DNA from: Clostridiales bacterium
GTDB lineage: Bacteria; Bacillota_A; Clostridia; Saccharofermentanales; Saccharofermentanaceae
Assembly: GCA_017537905.1 (NCBI GenBank)
Contig: JAFYJX010000056.1
Location: forward strand, 1 to 33,784
Reading direction: 5' to 3'
DNA: 33,784 nt
Shown: positions 15,392 through 23,686 of the stretch, piece after piece
Numbering within the stretch: position 1 is the first letter of the stretch
Layout of the letters: every line of letters starts with the position of its first letter
The notes under the pieces: model-generated
Seen by the model: only the letters and a program-made list of their open reading frames with translations
The model's database searches: none
What the model was told of the DNA's origin: nothing
Translations under genes and position numbers: made by a program

Positions 15392-16963
15392 TTATGCCTC
15401 ACTTCCTTCGCCAGAGGCGTAATCTGTCTCGCCGCTTACACCTACGATGCAAGCCATGATGTTTTCCTGAGTTGCTTCGGAAGCTTTCATCTCTCCTACG
15501 ATCTTTGCCTGGTTCATGATGTAGATCCTGTCGCTCATGCCGATGACTTCGGGGAGTTCTGAGGAGATCATGATGACAGACTTTCCTGCCTTGGCGAGAT
15601 CGTTGATGATGCAGTAGATCTCATACTTAGCACCTACGTCGATACCTCTTGTAGGTTCGTCCAAAATGAGTACATCCGGGTTAGCGAACATCCACTTTGC
15701 GAGGAGGACCTTCTGCTGGTTGCCGCCGGAGAGGTTGCCTACGAGCTGCTCAACGGAAGGTGTCTTAGTTCTGAGCTTTTCGACATATTCCTGAGCTACT
15801 TCATATTCCTTATCCTTATCGATAAAAGTTCCTTTGCTGACGCCCTTAAGGTTAGCCAGCGTTGTATTTCTCAAAATAGAGTTGGACAATACGAGTCCGT
15901 TACCCTTACGGTCTTCAGTTACATAAGCAAGACCTGCTTCGATAGCCTGCTTGGGGCTCTTAAGAGTAACCGGCTTTCCGTTAAGCATAAGCTCACCGGA
16001 AATACCGATACCGTATGCTCTTCCGAAAATACTCATTGCAAGCTCTGTTCTGCCTGCGCCCATGAGTCCGTAGATACCAACTACTTCGCCTGCACGTACG
16101 TTGATCGAAACGTTGTCGCAGACCTTTCTCTCGGAGAATTCAGGATGGTAAACTGTCCAGTCCTTAACTTCCAGCATGACATCACCGATCTCAACATCGT
16201 GACGCTTCGGGAAACGGTCTGTGATCTCACGGCCTACCATGCCCTTGATGATCCTTGTCTCGGAGATATCATCAGTTGCAGCATCGAGTGTCTCGATCGT
16301 AGAACCGTCTCTTACGACCGTGATCTTATCTGCTACATAAGAAACTTCGTTGAGCTTGTGGGAGATGATGATCATCGTCAGTCCCTCTTCCTTCTGAAGC
16401 TTCTTCATGAGATCAAGAAGTGCTCTTGAATCGGTCTCGTTAAGTGATGAAGTAGGCTCATCAAGAATAAGGAGTCTGGCATGCTTAGCCAAAGCCTTTG
16501 CAATCTCAACGAGCTGCTGCTTACCTGTACCAATATCTTTAATAAGTGTTTTCGAGTTGTCTGTAAGGCCTACCATCTCGAGGTACTTGTCTGCCTCTGC
16601 ATAGGTCTTATTCCAGTCGATACACCATTTGCTTCCCTGTTCATTACCAAGGAACATGTTCTCGCCGATCGTCATGTAAGGGATCAATGCGAGTTCCTGG
16701 TGGATAATAACGATTCCCTTTTTCTCGGAATCCTTGATGTTATGAAAATTGCATACTTCGCCGTCGTAAATGATGTCTCCCTCGTAGGAGCCATACGGGT
16801 AAATACCACTGAGAACGTTCATCAGCGTCGATTTACCGGCACCGTTCTCACCGACCAGCGCGTGAATCTCCCCTTCTTCAACCTTAAGGTTGACATTGTC
16901 GAGAGCCTTAACGCCCGGAAAAGTTTTGGTGATGCTATTCATTTCAAGCAAAACTTTTGCCAT
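15392..16963 (-). CDS. gguA: Sugar ABC transporter ATPase with two nucleotide-binding domains (GguA/MmsA type)
   Basis: 523 residues with two ATPase modules, as in MglA, XylG and GguA. Module 1 has Walker A GENGAGKST, a Gln-rich signature GTGKQQLVEIAKAL in place of LSGGQ, and Walker B LLILDEPTSSL. Module 2 has the degenerate Walker A GLMGAGRTE, a full LSGGNQQKVLLAKW signature and LILDEPTRGID. The degenerate second P-loop is normal for this family. It energises import of the sugar delivered by the ChvE-type protein. GAGG lies about seven bases before the ATG. The 160-base gap to the preceding chvE gene contains a stem-loop. Confidence 0.95.
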   Translation of the reverse strand: MAKVLLEMNSITKTFPGVKALDNVNLKVEEGEIHALVGENGAGKSTLMNVLSGIYPYGSYEGDIIYDGEVCNFHNIKDSEKKGIVIIHQELALIPYMTIGENMFLGNEQGSKWCIDWNKTYAEADKYLEMVGLTDNSKTLIKDIGTGKQQLVEIAKALAKHARLLILDEPTSSLNETDSRALLDLMKKLQKEEGLTMIIISHKLNEVSYVADKITVVRDGSTIETLDAATDDISETRIIKGMVGREITDRFPKRHDVEIGDVMLEVKDWTVYHPEFSERKVCDNVSINVRAGEVVGIYGLMGAGRTELAMSIFGRAYGIGISGELMLNGKPVTLKSPKQAIEAGLAYVTEDRKGNGLVLSNSILRNTTLANLKGVSKGTFIDKDKEYEVAQEYVEKLRTKTPSVEQLVGNLSGGNQQKVLLAKWMFANPDVLILDEPTRGIDVGAKYEIYCIINDLAKAGKSVIMISSELPEVIGMSDRIYIMNQAKIVGEMKASEATQENIMACIVGVSGETDYASGEGSEA

Positions 16964-17078
16964 GTGTCGCCTCTTTCGTTAGATAAATTAGTTTTTGTTT
17001 TTTGTTTGCGAGTTTGTTTTAAGTTGAGTTTGTTTGTAGAGATGCGTTTGTTTCGAAAATTAAGTCTAGCCTCAATAT

Positions 17079-17102
17079 ACAGGCGGGGTTTCCCCCGCCT
17101 GT
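17079..17102 (-). other. Intercistronic stem-loop between chvE and gguA
   Basis: A ten-base perfect GC-rich stem ACAGGCGGGG / CCCCGCCTGT with a four-base loop lies 22 bases after the chvE stop. No T-run follows on the minus strand. Such hairpins commonly protect the 3' end of a binding-protein message and allow more binding protein than permease. That function is inferred here. Confidence 0.7.
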
Positions 17103-17123
17103 AAAAGGCTAAAGTAAATCTAA

Positions 17124-18176
17124 TTACTTGAGCTGATCAGCTGTATAGTAGCCGGACTTGATGAGGATTTCCTCGTAGTTGTTGATGTCAGCAAATACAG
17201 GATCGCAGAGGTAAGAAGCAACCTGCTTCTTGTTGTTGTCATATGTGTTGTTTGTCTCTACTTCCTTACCATCAAGGATCTGACCAACCATTGTAACTGT
17301 TCTCTCAGCAAGAGTACGTGTATCCTTGAATACGGACATTGTCTGCTTGCCAGCGAGCATGTTCTTAACGGAAACGATATCGCAGTCCTGACCAGTAACT
17401 ACAGGCCACTTATCCTTTAATGTGTAACGAGAGTCAAGTGCGTTTACAACGCCCTGAGCTGTAGAGTCATTGGAGCAAAGCCATGCATCGATCTGCTTGT
17501 CAGCATAGTTAGAACCGATGATGTTTTCTGCTCTAGCCTGAGCTGTAGCTGTTGACCATTCAGGTGTAGCAACAGAATCGAAATCCTTCTGGCCGGAAAC
17601 TACTACGAGCTTGCCGGATTCGATGTAAGGCTTAAGAACGTCCATAGCACCATTGAAGAAGAATGTAGCGTTGTTGTCACCAGGATCGCCTGCTGTGAAC
17701 TCGATGTTGAAAGGACCAGCAGCGTTATCAAGATCGAGAGCCTTCTTAACGAATTCGCCCTGGATCTGACCAACCTTGTAGTTGTCGAATGTTGCATAGT
17801 AGCTTACGTTCTCATTGCCCATGATGAGACGGTCATAAGCGATAACGGGGATCTTCTTAGCAGCAGCCTTATCAAGAGCTGTACCGAGTGAAGAAGCCTC
17901 AACTGCAGCGATAACGAGAACCTTACAACCGGAGTTGATCATGTTCTCAAGCTGAGAGAGCTGTGTGTCGGACTTGTTACCAGCGTACTGAAGGTCTACT
18001 TCGTAGCCAGCAGCTTCGAACTTCTGCTTCATGTAGTCGCCGTCCTGATTCCATCTCTGGAGATCCTTTGTAGGCATTGAGATGCCAACCTTTTTCTTTC
18101 CGGAACCAGCGCATCCTGTCAATGCAGCACATGCGATTGCAGCGCAAAGAATTGTTCCAAGAATTTTCTTTAACAT
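17124..18176 (-). CDS. chvE: ChvE-type multiple-monosaccharide binding lipoprotein
   Basis: 350 residues. A lipoprotein signal ends in ALTGC with Cys22. The mature part is strikingly like ChvE throughout: KVGISMPTKDLQRWNQDG, LQYAGNKSDTQLSQLENM, VIAYDRLI, YYATFDNYKVGQIQ, GPFNIEFTAGDPGDNNA, TGQDCDIVSVKNM and FKDTRTLAE. ChvE proteins bind several aldoses (for example glucose, galactose, xylose and arabinose) and deliver them to GguAB. An AGGAGG stands ten bases before the ATG. This is the first gene of the four-gene transport unit, after a 311-base regulatory gap. Confidence 0.95.
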   Translation of the reverse strand: MLKKILGTILCAAIACAALTGCAGSGKKKVGISMPTKDLQRWNQDGDYMKQKFEAAGYEVDLQYAGNKSDTQLSQLENMINSGCKVLVIAAVEASSLGTALDKAAAKKIPVIAYDRLIMGNENVSYYATFDNYKVGQIQGEFVKKALDLDNAAGPFNIEFTAGDPGDNNATFFFNGAMDVLKPYIESGKLVVVSGQKDFDSVATPEWSTATAQARAENIIGSNYADKQIDAWLCSNDSTAQGVVNALDSRYTLKDKWPVVTGQDCDIVSVKNMLAGKQTMSVFKDTRTLAERTVTMVGQILDGKEVETNNTYDNNKKQVASYLCDPVFADINNYEEILIKSGYYTADQLK

Positions 18177-18252
18177 TGGAAAATTTCCTCCTATTAAGTA
18201 GTATCGGCAATTCTTGCCACATACAACTTATCATTAGGCATATAGGAGTTGC

Positions 18253-18354
18253 ATATCGAGATTCTTGATATTTTTGGTAAGTTGACATAATGTTCGGCGC
18301 GTTTTTAGCACAATTATGTGGTTGATATGTCCAAATTATCCAAATTGTGCTAAA
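18253..18354 (-). promoter_or_regulatory. Candidate operator region for the chvE transport operon
   Basis: The arms TTTAGCACAATT (18304-18315) and AATTGTGCTAAA (18343-18354) form a perfect 12-bp inverted repeat with a 27-bp spacer. Nearer the gene, 18253-18271 is a 19-bp near-palindrome beginning ATATC and ending GATAT. No clean sigma-A promoter is visible on the minus strand; the best candidate is GATAAT at 18335-18340 between the inverted arms, with a poor -35. The likely binder is the AraC-type response regulator encoded upstream, but this is inference. Confidence 0.55.
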
Positions 18355-18431
18355 TACAACAAAAATGCCACAAACCTGATAAATGTATGGAAGTTATTTA
18401 TATAGTAACGCGCGCGTGAATGGTGCAATCA

Positions 18432-18466
18432 AAAAGACACGGGCCTCATCGGAAACCGTGTCTTTT
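18432..18466 (-). terminator. Terminator of the sugar-sensing operon
   Basis: The arms AAAAGACACGG / CCGTGTCTTTT (18432-18442 and 18456-18466) form an 11-base perfect stem ending in T on the minus strand. It lies 21 bases past the stop of the xylose-binding-like gene and separates the sensing unit from the transport unit. Confidence 0.9.
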
Positions 18467-18487
18467 GCAGTTAATAAAATTACCCTG

Positions 18488-19516
18488 TCACTTATAGATC
18501 TCTTCCTTCAGATGGAAACCGCTGCTGATGATAACGCTGTCTAAGTTCTTACGCGTTACGCCGGAAGGTTCGATCGCAACATAAGGAATATCGTTTGAAC
18601 CGTCGAAGAATGTACCTGTCGTATCGATCTTGTTGCCGCAGGCGAGCTGGACGGCGTATTCGGCAGCGAGTCTGGCGAGCTCTTCAACGGGCTTATAGAC
18701 GGTTACGAGCTGGGTATTTTCGACAAGGCGCTTGCATGCCTCGAGATCGGCGTCCTGGCCGGTTACGTAGATCTTGCCTGCGTAGCCGCGCTCGGCCAAT
18801 GCGTGGATAGCTTCGCCGGCAAGCGCATCATTACCGCACATGATGGCATCAGCCTGCTTTATCTCGTCGAAATGATCGTTTACAAAATCGTATGCGAGCT
18901 CAGGCTTCCAGTTCTCGCAGTTATATTTCAGGGAGATCTTCATGTTGTGCTCGGCGCAGACAGAATCAAAACCTTCCATTACCTGGGGAACGTTGTTGTC
19001 CGATTCGGGTCCCATGATCTCGACGATCGTGCCGCCGTCAGGAACCTTGCTGCAGACTGCTTCTGCCATTTCTTTTCCGACGGTCACGTTGTTGAACGAG
19101 ATGTAGAGATCGGCGTTGCAGTTCATAACGAGACGGTCGTAGCAGATGACCGGAATGTTCTTGTTTTTGGCCTCTTTGAGGACAGGTGCAAGGGCGACCG
19201 CGTCAGCTGTAATGATGACGATCGCATCGACACCGATCTCGATGAAGTATTTGATCTGTGAGATCTGTGTGGCGACATCGCCGCCTGCTGATTGGACATT
19301 AACTTCGGCACCGAGTTCGTTTGCGGTCGATACGAAAACGTCACGGTCTCTGGTCCATCGCTCGATTACGAAGGAATCGAAAGAAAGGCCGATAAGGAGC
19401 TTATCGTCATCGGTGGTTGCCGGAACCTCGTTCTTTTCGGGAGTTTTGCATCCGCATAAGAGCAGGAGTGAACACACCATTAACATGGAAATGATCTTAA
19501 CGATTGCTTTGCGCAT
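18488..19516 (-). CDS. XylF-like sugar-binding lipoprotein encoded in the sensing operon
   Basis: 342 residues. The signal peptide ends in LLCGC, so Cys23 is the likely lipidated residue. The mature protein follows D-xylose-binding proteins: LLIGLSFDSFVIERWTRDRD, VQSAGGDVATQISQI, VICYDRLVMN, GPESDNNVPQVMEG, MCGNDALAGEAIHAL and VTGQDADLEACKRL. The Asp, Arg, Asn and Asp residues of the sugar pocket appear conserved. It is translated by a one-base overlap (TAATG) with the response regulator gene, and a terminator follows. Being linked to the sensor genes and not to the permeases, it may present ligand to the kinase, or it may be a second feeder for the same transporter. Confidence 0.9.
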   Translation of the reverse strand: MRKAIVKIISMLMVCSLLLLCGCKTPEKNEVPATTDDDKLLIGLSFDSFVIERWTRDRDVFVSTANELGAEVNVQSAGGDVATQISQIKYFIEIGVDAIVIITADAVALAPVLKEAKNKNIPVICYDRLVMNCNADLYISFNNVTVGKEMAEAVCSKVPDGGTIVEIMGPESDNNVPQVMEGFDSVCAEHNMKISLKYNCENWKPELAYDFVNDHFDEIKQADAIMCGNDALAGEAIHALAERGYAGKIYVTGQDADLEACKRLVENTQLVTVYKPVEELARLAAEYAVQLACGNKIDTTGTFFDGSNDIPYVAIEPSGVTRKNLDSVIISSGFHLKEEIYK

Positions 19517-21111
19517 TATCTTTTGCCCTCCTTGTACTCGGTCGGAGTAACGCCCGTGTGCTTTTTGAATATACGGGAGAAATAGTTCGGATCTGAATAA
19601 CCTACCTCCGAACAGATCTCCTTCATGGACTTGTTGGTGCCCTCAAGAAGCTCTCTTGCCCTGGCGACCCTGACACCCGTCAGATAGTCGGTAAACGTAA
19701 CGCCCGTCTGGTTCTTGAAGACCTTACTGAAATAGAACGGGCTGATATCGTACTTGCCGGAGATCTCGTCCAGCGAGATGTCTTCTTTGTAGTTCTGGTC
19801 GATGTATTTCTTGGCCTTCTCGGCGACGTCTTCAGTCTTGGCTGCATTGGCAGCAGAGATCATGGAAGCGGCGCGCTCGATGTGCGAGAGGAACCAGAGG
19901 CGGAGCTCTTCGTAGCTCTTCATCGAATTGATCTCAGGCAGGTATTCGCTTCTGGACATGAAGTGGTAGACGTGACCGCCGTTGCCGTATGCCAGGCGCT
20001 CGCCCCAGAGAACGAATTCCAGTACCTTCAGGCAGATATCGGACATGGCGCCGCCCGAAGATCTGACCATCCAGTCGAAGAAGATATTTGCCTGCTCCTG
20101 GGCTCTGGTGACATCGCCCATTGCGATCGCGTCGAAAAGGTCCTTCTCAGTCTTAAGCGGATAGTCGGTATCGTATTCGCAGCCTTCGGGAAGGTCAACG
20201 GATTCGGCAACTGTCTGCTTGGTCTTAACGAGTATGGAGAGCGCTTCGCTGTAGGAATCCGCCATGTTCTCGAGAGGCTTGACGGGGCCTATTCCGATAC
20301 GGAAATCGATGCCCAGAGCGTCGGTCAGCTCCTTCTGCGCGTTGTTCGCGGAATCGACTATCTTCTGGTATTCCTCAGGCGTCAGAGAGCTCTTTGCGCA
20401 GGGGATCATGACAGGGATCTTGTTGCCCATGACAGAGCCCGTGATGCACTTGAAATTGTCGGAGATAACGAGGAGAACCGTCTCATAATTCTTCTGAGTT
20501 TTGACGCTCGCAGGAACCGCGCCGCGCATATATCCGCCGGGTTCCCTGTCGCCGCTGACGATAGCGAGCATGAGACCGTACTTCTCTTCCATTCCGAGGA
20601 TCTTCTTATATTCTTCGATATTCTCTTTGAAGTGCTCGTGCGACAGGAGGTCCTGGATCAGGCCGTTTTCAATGATGGGAACGATCGAATCGAGCTTCTC
20701 TTTGATCTCCAATTCCTTTGTCCTCTGCTCGCGCACGCGGTCGACTTCGGCGATCGCCTTCTTCAATACCGCAACGATCTGGGCCTTATCGAAAGGCTTG
20801 TTTATGTAGTCAATAACGCCCAGATTCAACGCCTGCTTTGCGTAGTCGAATTTGTCATATGCGGAGATTACAACGAAAACTATGTTGGGGTTGGTCCTTC
20901 TGATCTCCTTCATCGCGTCGATACCGTTGATGCCGGGCATTCTGATATCCATGAATGCGATATCAGGGCGCACCTCGTCGGCAAGCTCGATTACCCGTCT
21001 TCCGGTCTTGGCTTCGAAAGTCTCGAACGTTCCCGGAAATTCCTTATCAACTATAAACTTGAGCGATTCTCTTACGATGCCCTCGTCATCTGCGAGCATG
21101 AGCTTATACAT
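19516..21111 (-). CDS. AraC-type response regulator (YesN family)
   Basis: 531 residues. The receiver domain (1-120) has the acidic pair at 8-9, phosphoacceptor Asp55 in FMDIRMPG and Lys105 in NKPFDKA. A long middle region (about 130-420) resembles the ligand-independent linker of YesN proteins. The C-terminal AraC domain (about 430-531) has two helix-turn-helix units: DISLDEISGKYDISPFYFSKVF, and SMKEICSEVGYSDPNYFSRIFKK followed by TGVTPTEY. It should activate sugar genes when phosphorylated by the adjacent kinase. The start overlaps the kinase stop by eight bases with GGAGG just upstream. The likely target is the chvE operon. Confidence 0.95.
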   Translation of the reverse strand: MYKLMLADDEGIVRESLKFIVDKEFPGTFETFEAKTGRRVIELADEVRPDIAFMDIRMPGINGIDAMKEIRRTNPNIVFVVISAYDKFDYAKQALNLGVIDYINKPFDKAQIVAVLKKAIAEVDRVREQRTKELEIKEKLDSIVPIIENGLIQDLLSHEHFKENIEEYKKILGMEEKYGLMLAIVSGDREPGGYMRGAVPASVKTQKNYETVLLVISDNFKCITGSVMGNKIPVMIPCAKSSLTPEEYQKIVDSANNAQKELTDALGIDFRIGIGPVKPLENMADSYSEALSILVKTKQTVAESVDLPEGCEYDTDYPLKTEKDLFDAIAMGDVTRAQEQANIFFDWMVRSSGGAMSDICLKVLEFVLWGERLAYGNGGHVYHFMSRSEYLPEINSMKSYEELRLWFLSHIERAASMISAANAAKTEDVAEKAKKYIDQNYKEDISLDEISGKYDISPFYFSKVFKNQTGVTFTDYLTGVRVARARELLEGTNKSMKEICSEVGYSDPNYFSRIFKKHTGVTPTEYKEGKR

Positions 21112-22579
21112 TTGTGTCCTCCAACGGTATCTTTATCGTTACGTGTGTTCCTTCATTCTTGCGGCTCTTCATCTCGAAAACTTCCCTGTTGTTGTAGTAC
21201 AGATCGAGCCTCGACATAACATTCGTTATTCCAACGCCTCTTGTCTCAGAGGGCTTTTTCTCGTGATTCATGATCTTCTCGATGATCTCTTCGTCCGTGC
21301 CGATTCCGTTGTCGCTGACCCTGATACAGCACATGTTGCCCTCGCGGTAAACGGAGAGCGTGACCTTGCCCTCGCCGGGCTCTAAGTCCTTGATGCCGTA
21401 TTTTATTGAGTTTTCGACCAGCGGCTGGATGATCATGGACGGAACCATTACGTTCAAAAGGCTCTCGTCAATGTCCTTCTCGAAAAGCATCTCTCCTGCA
21501 AATCTTACGTTCAGAATGTACATGTACGAGTCGACGAGTTCGATCTCCTCCGAGAGTTTTACGGTCTCGGAACTCTTCTTAACGTTGTATCTGAAGAAGT
21601 CTGCCATGTTCCTGATATATTCGACGGTCCTGTCGGCGCCTTCCATCATGGCGAGCTGCGCGCCGGCATTCAATGTGTTGAAGAGGAAGTGCGGGTTGAT
21701 CTGCGACTGCAGATATTTAAGCTGCGCATCCTTAAGGTGCGTTTCCATGAGGAGGTTCTTTTCCTTCATCTCACTTTCGGTGATGAGCTGCGTCCTGATC
21801 CTGGCGATGTAGTCCTTGATCGAGGCGAGCATCTCGTTAAATGCCCTCGTAACCTTACCTACTTCATCGTCGGAATAAACTGCGAGCGGCTCAACGTTCT
21901 CGGGTGATCCCTGGGAGATCTCGTCAGCCTTTGCGGAAAGCCTGGTAAGAGGCCTCGTGATCGTGCTCGTCAGGATGATGATAAGGAGGACGTTCATGAC
22001 CGATGCGACAACGAAGATAAGCACGCTCATGACTTCCGTATATCTCAGTGAATTAACGAGTGCCATGTATGTTTCCGAGTTTGTTTTGAACTGGTCGTTG
22101 TTGACCGAGTAGATATATGTGTTGAGGTAGTCCTTGATCTTGGTGCACTCGTTGTACTTTGCCGTGTATTCGTCGATGTCCCTGCCTCGCTTTGCCTGGA
22201 CCGCCTGGTCGGCGATCTTAAGGTAGGTATCGAGCATGTTTCTGATGTCGCGCTCCGAGAGCCTTATGCTGTTGTCGGTAACGTTGGAATTCAGCTTGCG
22301 GCTCTTGTTTCTTACATCGAGCGAAGACGCATAATAGAGCTCGAAATCATCCGTGCCCTTCGTCTCCAAAAATCCTGTAAGACCCTGGTGCGTCTTGTTT
22401 AAGCTGTCGGAGAGCTCGTTCAGGCTGACGTTGCTCGCGAATACCGAGTTGATCTTATCGAGCGCCTGGTTCAGGTTTAAGTAAATGAAGACGTTGACGC
22501 CCATCGCAATGAACGACGTCGCAAGGAATACCGCAACGAGCTTACGGGAGATCTTCATGTTGGCAAAGAAATTAGCCAT
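21104..22579 (-). CDS. LytS/YesM-type sensor histidine kinase
   Basis: 491 residues from the ATG at 22579, chosen because GGAGGGAG precedes it and it gives an eight-base overlap like that at the kinase/regulator junction. An in-frame ATG at 22621 would overlap the previous gene by 50 bases. Membrane helices lie at about 14-36 and 183-206. They enclose an external helical domain of about 145 residues (NLNQALDKINSVFASNVSLN onward), followed by HAMP and the kinase. The phosphoacceptor is His297 in SQINPHFLFNTLN. The N box is QPLVENSIKYG and the ATP lid is SDNGIGTDEE. Kinases of this group pair with AraC regulators. In the known XylFII-LytS-YesN system the kinase is controlled by an anchored binding protein, which here is the preceding gene. 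Confidence 0.93.
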   Translation of the reverse strand: MANFFANMKISRKLVAVFLATSFIAMGVNVFIYLNLNQALDKINSVFASNVSLNELSDSLNKTHQGLTGFLETKGTDDFELYYASSLDVRNKSRKLNSNVTDNSIRLSERDIRNMLDTYLKIADQAVQAKRGRDIDEYTAKYNECTKIKDYLNTYIYSVNNDQFKTNSETYMALVNSLRYTEVMSVLIFVVASVMNVLLIIILTSTITRPLTRLSAKADEISQGSPENVEPLAVYSDDEVGKVTRAFNEMLASIKDYIARIRTQLITESEMKEKNLLMETHLKDAQLKYLQSQINPHFLFNTLNAGAQLAMMEGADRTVEYIRNMADFFRYNVKKSSETVKLSEEIELVDSYMYILNVRFAGEMLFEKDIDESLLNVMVPSMIIQPLVENSIKYGIKDLEPGEGKVTLSVYREGNMCCIRVSDNGIGTDEEIIEKIMNHEKKPSETRGVGITNVMSRLDLYYNNREVFEMKSRKNEGTHVTIKIPLEDTNV

Positions 22580-23591
22580 CTTTCTTATCTCCCTCCGAAT
22601 TGTAATTCGACAGGTTCGCATTCGTGAGCTTTATGGCCGTCGCCATACTGTAGTTGCTGCAGAATCCCTTGTCATTAAACTCATTGAGCGCATTTACGCT
22701 CTGCATCGCAAGAGTCTTCGTATCGATCGTAAAGGTCGCATAGACCGAACCTTTTTCGATAGCTTTCCTGATCGTCTCAGAGTCGTAATAACCAAGTATC
22801 CTGGTCTTTCCTACGAGGTTCTTTTCGACGATACACTGGATCGCACTCTCGGTGATCTTATCGTTCAGACATATGATGACATCAGGCATGGTAGAGAGTT
22901 CGTCCAGTGTCTTCATGATGTTTTCTTCTGATGTGAACTGTGATGAAGTGTCGACTTCCTTGGATGATATCGAAACGAATCTTCCAGAAAGAGGTTTCTG
23001 TATAGCCTGAATGATGAAGTCGTCGGAATTGCCGTTCTTCAGAACGAGCACCGTCAAAGGATATTTATTCGTCGAGATCTCAGTCAGTGTATTTCCGTAT
23101 TCGTTACCCAGTGTGTACTGGTTAAGTCCGATGAAACTCTTTCTGTCCGAATCCTCGCAGTCAGATAAGACCGTAACAACGGGAATGCCCGCATCTGTGG
23201 CCTTCTTAATGAGCTCTTTTGTCTCCTCGGAGTTGTCGCCTTCCAGAATGATACCGTTCACTTTGGAGCTTATCGCGATATTGATCCTGTCCGCCTTGGA
23301 ATATGTCGTCGTGAGGTTCTGCCCCGTCATCTCGACATAGCATCCGTTCTCCTTCGCATACTCGGTAATCTCCTTGTAGATGCGGTTCGACATCTGGCTG
23401 TCCGGATCATCCGCAATATAAGCATAGAGTCTCGGATACTCGGCATAGACTTCTTCCTGAACCTCGCCTATGCGCCTGATCATGTCCCTGTAGAAGACCA
23501 GTCCTACGACCGTCGCGAAAAAAAGAACGAGCACTATGCCCGCCAAGACCGTGACTGCCATCCTGTTTTTTGAGACTCTGATTTTCTTCAT
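22572..23591 (-). CDS. Membrane-anchored periplasmic-binding-like sugar sensor (XylFII-like)
   Basis: 339 residues. An uncleaved helix (about 12-34, no lipobox) is followed by a periplasmic-binding protein fold of the sugar type (RINIAISSKVNGIILEGDNSEETKELIKKATDAGIPVVTVLSD and DVIICLNDKITESAIQCI). It is more divergent than the two other binding proteins in this locus. First place in the operon, membrane anchoring and coupling to a LytS kinase match XylFII of clostridia, which binds sugar and switches the kinase. The ligand is not readable from sequence. No Shine-Dalgarno sequence precedes the ATG, and a TATAAT lies seven bases before it. Confidence 0.85.
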   Translation of the reverse strand: MKKIRVSKNRMAVTVLAGIVLVLFFATVVGLVFYRDMIRRIGEVQEEVYAEYPRLYAYIADDPDSQMSNRIYKEITEYAKENGCYVEMTGQNLTTTYSKADRINIAISSKVNGIILEGDNSEETKELIKKATDAGIPVVTVLSDCEDSDRKSFIGLNQYTLGNEYGNTLTEISTNKYPLTVLVLKNGNSDDFIIQAIQKPLSGRFVSISSKEVDTSSQFTSEENIMKTLDELSTMPDVIICLNDKITESAIQCIVEKNLVGKTRILGYYDSETIRKAIEKGSVYATFTIDTKTLAMQSVNALNEFNDKGFCSNYSMATAIKLTNANLSNYNSEGDKKDG

Positions 23592-23598
23592 GCCGTTA

Positions 23599-23631
23599 AT
23601 TATACTCTATAGATTTCTTGTGCGCATTATA
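23599..23631 (-). promoter_or_regulatory. Two TATAAT elements ahead of the sensor operon
   Basis: On the minus strand TATAAT occurs at 23626-23631 and again at 23599-23604. The second is seven bases from the ATG at 23591, which would give a leaderless or nearly leaderless message. The first overlaps the T-run of the upstream terminator. Neither has a good -35, so activator dependence is possible. Confidence 0.4.
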
Positions 23632-23661
23632 AAAGGGGTGGAAGCACGCCCGCTCCCACCC
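23631..23661 (-). terminator. Terminator of the DUF2130 gene
   Basis: On the minus strand a ten-base stem, GGGTGGGAGC pairing with GCTTCCACCC with one wobble pair, has a six-base loop and is followed by CTTTT. It lies 26 bases after the stop at 23687. Confidence 0.75.
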
Positions 23662-23686
23662 GTCTGATCGCAGATAATCAATTCGA

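Noticed and set aside
19882..21219. A 445-codon open frame on the plus strand opposite the response regulator
   Set aside because: The minus-strand product has full receiver and AraC domains. The antisense frame runs through gene boundaries and has no recognisable domain.
22580..22621. Upstream start of the histidine kinase
   Set aside because: It would overlap the previous gene by 50 bases and adds a basic segment. The ATG at 22579 has GGAGGGAG upstream and an eight-base overlap.
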